From Corynebacterium sp. HMSC29G08 (GTDB taxonomy: Bacteria > Actinomycetota > Actinomycetes > Mycobacteriales > Mycobacteriaceae): DNA of 50,031 nucleotides. A program made the translations under genes and the position numbers. The notes beneath the pieces were generated by a model, which saw nothing but the letters and a program-made list of their open reading frames with translations, did not search any database and was not told where the DNA came from. Shown one piece after another: positions 44,046 to 50,031 of the stretch; within the stretch, counting starts at the first letter, position 1, and the number at the start of each line of letters is the position of its first letter. The DNA lies in assembly GCF_001806875.1 (NCBI RefSeq), contig NZ_KV786223.1:1-50031 (forward strand), in the 5' to 3' direction.

Positions 44046-44999
44046 CTAGAGCTGTTTCTTGATCTGCTCGATTGCGTACGGGATCGTGAGGGGGTTTGGC
44101 ATGCTCATTGCGTTGGCAGTATCGGTGTCTAGCCAGTAGAGCCCGCCACGCTTGTTGACATCAAGATCCATGAAAGCCTTGTCGTTCTTCAGCGCATCGA
44201 TCGCGCCGTAGTAGTCCAACACGAAGAGGTAGTCCACGTCATTGAAGTCAGCGTAGTTCTCGGGGGACCAATCGAGGAAGAAGCTGGAGCCATCGCCGTT
44301 GAACTTCTCTGGGATTGTGAAACCAAGCTTTTCGATGAAAGCACCGCGGCCATCGCCTGAGGTGTACACGCCGAGCTTCCCGTCGTAGGGCATGCCGATT
44401 ACTGCTGTTTTGCCCTGCAACTCTGGGTGCGCTTCGCGGAAGTCTTTGAAGGCCTGCTCGGAGTCGTCGATAAGCTTTTGGCCTTCGTCTTCTTTGCCTA
44501 AGGCCTTGGAGATTTCCTTGATCTGTACTTCCCAGGGTACTTGCCAATCCGGGTACTCATCCGAGTGGAAAGTCGTCGGTGCGATCTGCTCGAGCAGCGC
44601 CTTCTTATCGGCTTCGAGACCGCTGTTGACCGCAATAATCTTGGTCGGGTTCAGCGCAGCCACTTGTTCGGCAGTGTCGGTACTGAATTCGGTGGTGGTA
44701 CCACGGATTGGGTTTGGCTCGACAGTGAGCTTGTCCTTGGCCCACGGCCCAAGTCCGGAGGGATCGCCCGAACCTTCCTGTTCCCAGGTGGCGTAACCGA
44801 CCGGTTGTTCGCCCAGGGCAAGGATCGTATCGACGTCGCCGAGCCCCATTGTGACGATGCGCTCGTCTGCCCCGTTGGCATCGGAAGCTTCTGGAGCAGC
44901 TGTCGGGTCGCCTGCGCCGCTGGAGCAGCTGGCAAGCATGAACGCCGCGGTGAGAGTGGCTGCGGCTGCCTTGAAGGGACGAGAGCTAAAGAGTGCCAA
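44046..44999 (-). CDS. Iron-siderophore binding lipoprotein
   Basis: 317 residues. The signal peptide ends in a lipobox, MLASCSSG, with the lipidated Cys at about 25. The class III (Fhu/Fep-type) binding protein has ERIVTMGLGDVDTILALGEQPVGYATW and AEQVAALNPTKIIAVNSG. It delivers ferric siderophore to the permease encoded convergently. The TTG start is supported by AAAGG 7 nt upstream. It has its own DtxR-type box at 45036-45054 and is separated from the rest of the module by orientation. Confidence 0.93.
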   Translation of the reverse strand: MALFSSRPFKAAAATLTAAFMLASCSSGAGDPTAAPEASDANGADERIVTMGLGDVDTILALGEQPVGYATWEQEGSGDPSGLGPWAKDKLTVEPNPIRGTTTEFSTDTAEQVAALNPTKIIAVNSGLEADKKALLEQIAPTTFHSDEYPDWQVPWEVQIKEISKALGKEDEGQKLIDDSEQAFKDFREAHPELQGKTAVIGMPYDGKLGVYTSGDGRGAFIEKLGFTIPEKFNGDGSSFFLDWSPENYADFNDVDYLFVLDYYGAIDALKNDKAFMDLDVNKRGGLYWLDTDTANAMSMPNPLTIPYAIEQIKKQL

Positions 45000-45035
45000 G
45001 GTTGCGCCTTTCGTAGGTAAATAAAGAAACTCCAG

Positions 45036-45054
45036 TTAGGGCTGCCTAGCCTAA
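45036..45054 (-). promoter_or_regulatory. DtxR-type iron box of the binding protein gene
   Basis: TTAGGGCTGCCTAGCCTAA agrees with the DtxR consensus at 15 of 19 bases and lies 37 bp above the TTG start. The two boxes therefore bracket the whole module. Between it and 45253 I see no credible gene, only a 47-codon frame. Confidence 0.8.
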
Positions 45055-45253
45055 CGAAAGCATTCTACGGTATGCCTCAGCTCGTGAGCAATCTCCGCCT
45101 ACGCGCTTGGAACGAGACAACACACATCGAGTCGTTGTGTACGAGCAGTGGGATGACTGTTAGCGATTTTGGATGGCGGCGTCGAAGTCGTGGAGGTACT
45201 CATCGCGTCCACTAGTAGCTCACTGCCACCCCGTTTGCACTAATCTGGCGCGC

Positions 45254-46153
45254 GTGGCGCGTGAACGTAATCAATTCCGCATGAGCCGCCAGGGCATGAA
45301 CGCGTTTCTTGCCCTGCCAGCGGCTCCTGTTTTGATGGTCCTGATCGGCTCGCTAGGCACGCAGGCCGCTGCCGTTTTGGTAAGAGACCTGCTCGAGCCT
45401 ATTGGCGCGCCGGGTGTGTCCGGCCTGCGCATGGCGGCCGCGGCCGTGATTATGGTGTTGTTGTTCCGTCCGAAGCTGAGCGGTATGACCCGCGCCCGGG
45501 CGATCAACATCGCGGTCTACGGCGTGACCATGGGCATGATGAGTGTGATGATTTATGCGGCTATCGCCCGCCTGCCCCTGGGCGTTGCCGTTACCATCGA
45601 TTTCCTCGGCCCCTGCGTTGTGTCTTTCCTGGGGCTGAAGATGTGGCGCTCCCGCTTGTGGGCCATCGCCGCGTTCGTGGGCGTGGCGCTGATTGCGAAT
45701 CCATCGAATGATCTGGATCCGCTCGGTGTTGGCTTTGCTGTGGTCGGTGCCTGTTTCTTCGCTGGCTACACGGTGTTCGCCGAACGTATGGGGAGCACCG
45801 AAAACGACAGCATGTCGGACCTTGCCTTGTCTGTGGTTGTTGCCGCGCTGATCCTTGCTCCTTTCTCAGTTCGGGCAGTTCCGCTTATCGACGCCCCCGT
45901 GTGGGTCACCATCGTCATCTCCGGGTTCATCGGTGCGGTGATTCCGTATGTGATGGACACGATTGCGGCGGGGATTGTCTCGGCGGCGGTCGTCGGTACG
46001 CTCTTTGCCCTCGATCCGGTGATTGGCGCGATCTTGGGCTGGGCGTTTTCCGGCGACCACCTGACCTGGTCCATGGTCACAGGCATTGTCCTGATCGCGG
46101 CCGCCGGTGCGGTGATCACGTGGCGCGGGGCTCAGGAATCGCGGGCGACGTGA
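45254..46153 (+). CDS. EamA/RhtA-type exporter (DMT superfamily)
   Basis: 299 residues with ten helices in two EamA halves (about 15-145 and 155-290). MYAAIARLPLGVAVTIDFLGPCVVSF and ALDPVIGAILGWAFSGDHLTW fit the RhtA branch, which exports threonine/homoserine-like metabolites. GTG 45254 is preceded at 7 nt by TAATCT (45241-45246), indicating a leaderless mRNA; frames starting at 45173 would require reading through that promoter. The substrate is unproven. Confidence 0.9.
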   Translation: MARERNQFRMSRQGMNAFLALPAAPVLMVLIGSLGTQAAAVLVRDLLEPIGAPGVSGLRMAAAAVIMVLLFRPKLSGMTRARAINIAVYGVTMGMMSVMIYAAIARLPLGVAVTIDFLGPCVVSFLGLKMWRSRLWAIAAFVGVALIANPSNDLDPLGVGFAVVGACFFAGYTVFAERMGSTENDSMSDLALSVVVAALILAPFSVRAVPLIDAPVWVTIVISGFIGAVIPYVMDTIAAGIVSAAVVGTLFALDPVIGAILGWAFSGDHLTWSMVTGIVLIAAAGAVITWRGAQESRAT

Positions 46154-46180
46154 GTTGCGAGAGTAAAGCGGTGAGTAATA

Positions 46181-46304
46181 AACAACTCTGAACAACTCTC
46201 CAACAACTCCTGATAGCTGCTTTGATCTGCAGATATAGGGTATTTTCGGGGATATTTTAAGGCGGAGTTGTTTGTAAGTTGTTTGGAGTTGTTTCAAACA
46301 ACTC
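46181..46304. promoter_or_regulatory. Phased AACAACTC octamer array with a 19-bp palindrome
   Basis: Forward octamers at 46181, 46191 and 46202 are spaced 10-11 bp, one helical turn. Reverse copies GAGTTGTT are at 46265 and 46286 with a variant AAGTTGTT at 46276 (10-11 bp spacing), and a forward copy at 46297. The last pair makes the perfect palindrome GAGTTGTTTCAAACAACTC (46286-46304), 15 bp above TATTCT (46320-46325). This looks like a cooperative operator of the following gene. Confidence 0.75.
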
Positions 46305-46331
46305 GTGCATTATTCCTGTTATTCTCATTGC

Positions 46332-48044
46332 ATGGTCGATGCGGAGTTTGAGGTTGTAAGGGAAGCGCTTTCTGCGATTGAAGCTGGTGAGGGCGCTGGC
46401 AGTAGGGAATCTCAGATATTGGACTTCAAAGAAGATCCCGCTGTGCATCCGATGAATAAGAATCCCGATGCGGGCTTAATAGAATTTCTCGTCGACGAAG
46501 TTATTTGCTTTTCCAACGCGGATAGCGGAGTCGCATACATCGTCCTTGGCGTTAATGACAAGAAGTCGGGACCATCTGCGTTTACTGGAACTGACCGTGC
46601 TTGCGACTGGTTGGTGGAGAAGATCTACAGCAAGACCCAGCCGCATATCCAAGTAGAGGCTTTTGACATCGAGTGGTGCAACGTGCGCTTGATAATCTTG
46701 CGTGTTCCGCGTGGGATGGCGCTCTACCAACGATCCAAAGGTCAAGCGAGCAAGCGCGTAGGGAAAAGCTGTGTCCCACTGGGGGAAGACGAGCGTCGGA
46801 GTATCCATCTGGCACGTGCCAATCCAGATTTCAGTGCTATGGCGTCGCGGCGAGGGCCTGAAGACTTGGACTCACAAGCCGTTGAACGGGCGAGAGTCCT
46901 CCTGACAAATCGGAAGAAAGCCTTGGGGGACGGGTCACCGGTTCCGCGGACGGGGCTCGAACTATGCAGTGAGTTAGGCCTGCTCAAGCCCGATGGGAGA
47001 CTGACTTTCGCGGCGGAAATACTCTTCATGCAGCCGCTACATAACCGGTCGGTGGTTCGTTACCTTCTTCGGGAGGTGCCCAGTGGTGATCCAAAGGTGA
47101 CCGAGATCTCGGCACCGTTAATTACAGCTTCGGAACGGCTCCGTGCGCTCATCAAGGACCACACATCTCAGGAGATAGCTCGAGTCCAGCTCCCGAATGG
47201 GCAGGAGTTTCCGATTCCCGCGTTCCCGACAACGGCGGTTGATGAAGTTGTTTCCAATGCGTTCGCGCACCGCGACTGGGGAGCTACCGCAGCAATAGTC
47301 GTAGACCAGTCTCCCACCAGCTTAACAGTGTGGTCCCCTGGTAGCCTTCCAGTGGGTGTTCGCAAAGAAAGAATTTTGACCACCCAATCTATCCCGCGGA
47401 ATCCAGTGCTCATGGGGGCTTTAAGGCAGTTGAGTCTCGCTGAGGAATCGTCGCGCGGTTTCGACCGCATGTGGGTCTCTATGCTCTCAAGCGGCAGGCA
47501 AACCCCGAGCCTGAGCACTGATGGACCGTTTGTTGAAGTAACTTTGCCTTCTGGCGAGGTGGATCAAGATTTCATCAAGGCGTTATATCAGCTGCGTGCA
47601 ACATTTGGAGACCCCATTTTCGATAGCGTGAATGGTCTCTTGGTTACACGCCATTTGGCAAATAACCCGATCTTGATGACTTCTACTGCCGCTCGGCTTA
47701 TGCAGGTGTCGGAGGCGCAGGCTCAGGAAACCTTAGGATGGTATGCAAGACAGGGCTTTCTGGAGCAGCTGAGGGATGCTCCCGAATGGATATTGTCCGC
47801 GCAAGCCAGGACGGCTTTTGACGGCGAAGCTTCCCCTGTAGTCAGTGCGGTAACTACGGAGGACTGGATTATCGCTCAGCTCCGTGAAGGGAAAGCCCTG
47901 AATGCTCGTGAAGTTGCTGAAGAATTAGGTGTTGAGAGGCAATCGGTGAGTCGGCTTCTCCGGCACCTTAGAGATTTGGGTAAAGCAAAGATCGCTCACG
48001 ATAGCCCTAAGCGGGGGCCAGGCGTCCGGTGGGTTTCTACTTAG
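46332..48044 (+). CDS. AlbA_2/ATPase/winged-helix protein
   Basis: 570 residues. The N-terminal AlbA_2 (Schlafen-like DNA-binding) domain at about 20-150 has SQILDFKEDPA and GVAYIVLGVND. An HATPase-like segment at about 290-370 has DEVVSNAFAHRDWGATAAIVV and SPGSLP. The last 60 residues are a winged helix (IIAQLREGKALNAREVAEELG and RQSVSRLLRHLRDL). Related proteins act as transcription regulators or in defence. TATTCT lies 6 nt before ATG 46332 (leaderless). The octamer arrays on both sides suggest self-regulation. GC and codon use are lower than in the core genes, so transfer is likely. Confidence 0.85.
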   Translation: MVDAEFEVVREALSAIEAGEGAGSRESQILDFKEDPAVHPMNKNPDAGLIEFLVDEVICFSNADSGVAYIVLGVNDKKSGPSAFTGTDRACDWLVEKIYSKTQPHIQVEAFDIEWCNVRLIILRVPRGMALYQRSKGQASKRVGKSCVPLGEDERRSIHLARANPDFSAMASRRGPEDLDSQAVERARVLLTNRKKALGDGSPVPRTGLELCSELGLLKPDGRLTFAAEILFMQPLHNRSVVRYLLREVPSGDPKVTEISAPLITASERLRALIKDHTSQEIARVQLPNGQEFPIPAFPTTAVDEVVSNAFAHRDWGATAAIVVDQSPTSLTVWSPGSLPVGVRKERILTTQSIPRNPVLMGALRQLSLAEESSRGFDRMWVSMLSSGRQTPSLSTDGPFVEVTLPSGEVDQDFIKALYQLRATFGDPIFDSVNGLLVTRHLANNPILMTSTAARLMQVSEAQAQETLGWYARQGFLEQLRDAPEWILSAQARTAFDGEASPVVSAVTTEDWIIAQLREGKALNAREVAEELGVERQSVSRLLRHLRDLGKAKIAHDSPKRGPGVRWVST

Positions 48045-48068
48045 CCGGAGACGCCAGGCCGTCAGAAA

Positions 48069-48086
48069 AATAACTCAGAACAACTC
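48069..48086. repeat. Two more octamers downstream of the AlbA_2 gene
   Basis: AATAACTC (48069-48076) and AACAACTC (48079-48086), 10 bp apart, 25 bp after the stop. They repeat the upstream array. No gene is seen from 48087 to 48211. Confidence 0.7.
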
Positions 48087-48211
48087 AAACTTCGGCAACC
48101 GCACAAACTGCACAAGCGACGACTCTGGAGTGGGCTTGCCCTCAAATTGCGGGGATATGTAGTGGAGGATCTAAACCCCCATTGGTTGCCGCCTGCCTGC
48201 AGCGTATTTAC

Positions 48212-48613
48212 TTACGCCTCAGCCATAGGGTCCGGCAGGTTCAAAATCGAACACCACTCAGACACCAAACTATCGCCAGCTTGATCCGGTGACTGATACC
48301 GCGGCTCACTATCCGTAGACATCACCCGATACGTCTCCACAAAACGACCAATACCTTCTGCCGCATCCGGATACGCAGCAGTAAAAAAGTCAATAAACTC
48401 ATCAACGTCATAATCCGGCACCTCCGCCGGATCAGCACCAAACACCATCACTGGATTCGCACCAAAGAAAAACTCATGCGTACCAGCATCAGTACGAATA
48501 GTGATAAAACACAGCATCAACTCCGCAACGCTGATCATCCACTCCCCATCCGGACCAATCCCCGGATGCCCAACACGCCAATCACCATCAACAAATTCAA
48601 ACCCTGCATACAT
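48212..48613 (-). CDS. Short protein of unknown function, possible immunity protein
   Basis: 133 residues, acidic, soluble, with no recognised domain: MYAGFEFVDGDWRVGHPG, then EFIDFFTAAYPDAAEGIGRF. GAAAGGG lies 7 nt before the ATG, and the ATG is 2 nt after the stop of the upstream gene, so it is third in a co-transcribed set behind the right-edge protein. GC is below the core average. Position and size are those of an immunity gene, but nothing in the sequence proves it. Confidence 0.7.
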   Translation of the reverse strand: MYAGFEFVDGDWRVGHPGIGPDGEWMISVAELMLCFITIRTDAGTHEFFFGANPVMVFGADPAEVPDYDVDEFIDFFTAAYPDAAEGIGRFVETYRVMSTDSEPRYQSPDQAGDSLVSEWCSILNLPDPMAEA

Positions 48614-48615
48614 GT

Positions 48616-49590
48616 CTATTCCCTTTCCTGTGCTCCTGCCGCGGGATCAAGCATAAACACCGCGCCAGCATCACGATAAAGATCCAACAAATAATCACGA
48701 CGATGCCCCGCCGAGTCAGCAAACGTCAGCTCAACACAATACCGAGCACCACGAGGCCGCGGCGCCTGCTCGTACCAACCCCGCAAATCATAATCCAGCA
48801 TGTCAAGCGCAAAGCCTGACTGCATCATTGGTTCACCGTCATTCGCAGGAGCATCCTGAAGCTCTTGTAACTTCGTGCGGATGCTGTCACAGACTGCTTC
48901 CCAATTCGCCACCGTAAACCGTTGCAGAGCATCAGGGATTTTCACCTTGTTCATATCCACATAATCAAAACCACAGATCCCGAATTCAACCCCACTGAGA
49001 TCACAACCCGATAACTGGATGCCATCTACGGTTTCTTCCACCGTGAATTCTTTCCACTTCCCCGTTACCGTCGTATTGGTAATCACAGGACACCGACTAC
49101 CGCCCCCCTTTGGCCCATTCAACCGCATGTCAAGCGCCTGACACCGATCATAACGCGTGCCATAGGCAAACAACTCCGGAAACGTACACGCCCGAAACAC
49201 GCAATCAGACACACTTGCGGCAATCAACGGCATAGCAAACCCAGAAGCGAACTTGCACCGCTCGAACACACAGTCCGAAATAGTGCCATACGCCCACTCA
49301 GGAGAAGTAAACGTTGCCTGTTTGGCGTAACAATGCCGCATCGTCAACTCACGGGCAATAAACGGGTTGATGTTGGCATAACTGAAATCAATATTATCCA
49401 ATACCTGCCCAGGCGGCAAAAACACATCAGAAGACACGCCATGCTCACTAAAAGTGCCCTCCCAATGAAAACCACGAAAGTCCTCACGCCCATCAACCAA
49501 CCCAAACGGAGACGGCGCCAACACCAACCCCGGGTCACACTGACCACCCCAACGCTCCACCAACTGCTTACGCGTCAACTTCACTGTCAT
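48616..49590 (-). CDS. Pentapeptide-repeat-like protein, possible immunity protein
   Basis: 324 residues. The middle (about 65-215) has irregular pentapeptide-style rungs, FSYANINPFIARELTMRHC, CVFERCKFASGF, CVFRACTFPELF and CDLSGVEFGICGFDYVDMN, suggesting a right-handed beta-helix. The C-terminal third is globular, with no match I recognise. It starts within the stop of the upstream toxin-like gene (ATGA), with AGGAG 9 nt upstream. Such proteins often block nucleic-acid or toxin enzymes; immunity is inferred from context only. Confidence 0.7.
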   Translation of the reverse strand: MTVKLTRKQLVERWGGQCDPGLVLAPSPFGLVDGREDFRGFHWEGTFSEHGVSSDVFLPPGQVLDNIDFSYANINPFIARELTMRHCYAKQATFTSPEWAYGTISDCVFERCKFASGFAMPLIAASVSDCVFRACTFPELFAYGTRYDRCQALDMRLNGPKGGGSRCPVITNTTVTGKWKEFTVEETVDGIQLSGCDLSGVEFGICGFDYVDMNKVKIPDALQRFTVANWEAVCDSIRTKLQELQDAPANDGEPMMQSGFALDMLDYDLRGWYEQAPRPRGARYCVELTFADSAGHRRDYLLDLYRDAGAVFMLDPAAGAQERE

Positions 49591-50031
49591 TTAACTCTCC
49601 TCACCTGAAGCCTATTGGTGCCGCCATTTGGCCGAAACGCTTCGTAGGCAATGATATGGTCCGAACGATCCATCCCTTCCTGCAAACCATACTTCCTCAC
49701 ATGGGCATCGGTTTGACCAACCGTGGTGAGATCCAACCACCGTGTTGATCCATCGCTTAGCGTGACTTGGAAATCGGCACCGTACTTGCCCTGCGTGTTG
49801 GCGACAATCCCCTTAATCGGATTCATTCTCAAACTCTCAGCTAATTCCATGTGCAGTATGGTTCCTAGATGCATTCGTTCAGCCCAGTAGTTGCCCCTTC
49901 GAATGTGGTTAAGCTGATTTCTTGTGAAATTGAGTTGACCGCTATTCCATTGATTGATGACACCGTCTAGGTGCTGTGAGATCTGCGCTTTGTAGACCTC
50001 GGACCTGACCCCTGTTTGGTAGACACCTCTG
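49587..50031 (-). CDS. C-terminus of a large protein, toxin-like, cut by the window edge
   Basis: The open frame continues off the right edge; 147 codons are visible. The last 100 residues form a compact domain: MELAESLRMNPIKGIVANT, then GKYGADFQVTLSDGSTRWLDL and DRSDHIIAYEAFRPNGGTN, with conserved-looking Asp and Lys residues that could be a nuclease core. No start codon upstream is needed because the frame is open to the end. A small stand-alone C-terminal domain followed at once by tightly coupled genes is typical of polymorphic toxins with immunity genes. The rest lies outside the window, so the class is unknown. Confidence 0.6.
   Translation of the reverse strand, partial: RGVYQTGVRSEVYKAQISQHLDGVINQWNSGQLNFTRNQLNHIRRGNYWAERMHLGTILHMELAESLRMNPIKGIVANTQGKYGADFQVTLSDGSTRWLDLTTVGQTDAHVRKYGLQEGMDRSDHIIAYEAFRPNGGTNRLQVRRVK

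Noticed and set aside
45071..45214. 47-codon frame between the binding protein and the exporter
   Set aside because: There is no ribosome site or suitably spaced -10, the composition is unconvincing, and it overlaps the leader region.
46181..46304. CRISPR or plasmid iteron array
   Set aside because: Units are 8 bp in both orientations in a promoter; there is no rep gene and the gene downstream is a regulator-like protein.

Overview
The window looks like chromosome from a mycolic-acid actinobacterium, most likely a Corynebacterium. Reasons: high GC coding sequence; UDP-galactopyranose mutase, an LCP ligase, a class E sortase and a PGRP-type amidase; DUF5926-, DUF2020-, DUF6474- and septum-formation-type proteins; DtxR-type iron boxes; and a serS/pheA/glf gene order known from mycobacteria (Rv3809c-Rv3838c). 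Many genes begin 6-8 nt after a TAnnnT hexamer with no Shine-Dalgarno sequence, as expected for leaderless mRNAs. No tRNA, rRNA, CRISPR array or transposase was seen.

Layout. 1-304 is a gene-free repeat block (two copies of an 84-bp element). 305-4113: RluA-type pseudouridine synthase, a 48-residue protein, a double-Usp stress protein, a GlsB/YeaQ membrane protein, a TetR regulator and a decayed yidC-like pseudogene. 4132-8703: sortase E with a 50-residue membrane protein, a Nudix-LOG fusion coupled to a lipoprotein, and a NarL-type two-component system whose kinase start overlaps the divergent lipoprotein start. 8858-16879: housekeeping and stress genes (DUF6474, RecB-like nuclease, MFS, sodA, msrA, membrane alpha/beta hydrolase, glycerophosphodiesterase, DUF5926). 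16876-26423: histidine utilisation (hutI, hutU, hutH and an IclR regulator on the minus strand, hutG divergent), then YjiH-family and AGCS transporters that may import substrates. 26476-34151: LCP protein, CPBP protease, pheA, histidine phosphatase, zincin, septum-formation protein, serS, PlsC, HAD phosphatase.

34152-34459 is a second repeat block carrying an inverted copy of the 84-bp element and several 16-mers from its end; it sits directly before an orphan nuclease-like gene. 35373-40219: glpK, amidase, glf, glutaredoxin-like. 40294-45054 is an iron-siderophore module (SIP reductase, two permeases, ATPase, and a convergent binding lipoprotein) with a DtxR-type box at each outer end. A DMT exporter follows.

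The right end is accessory: an AlbA_2/ATPase/winged-helix gene flanked by helically phased AACAACTC octamers, and the C-terminus of a large protein running off the edge with two short genes directly behind it, which resembles a polymorphic toxin with immunity genes. The most unusual signals are the 84-bp element family, the octamer array, the back-to-back overlapping leaderless starts at 6778-6805, a strongly over-represented oligomer (GCGTCGATAAGC), the pseudogene and the right-edge cluster.
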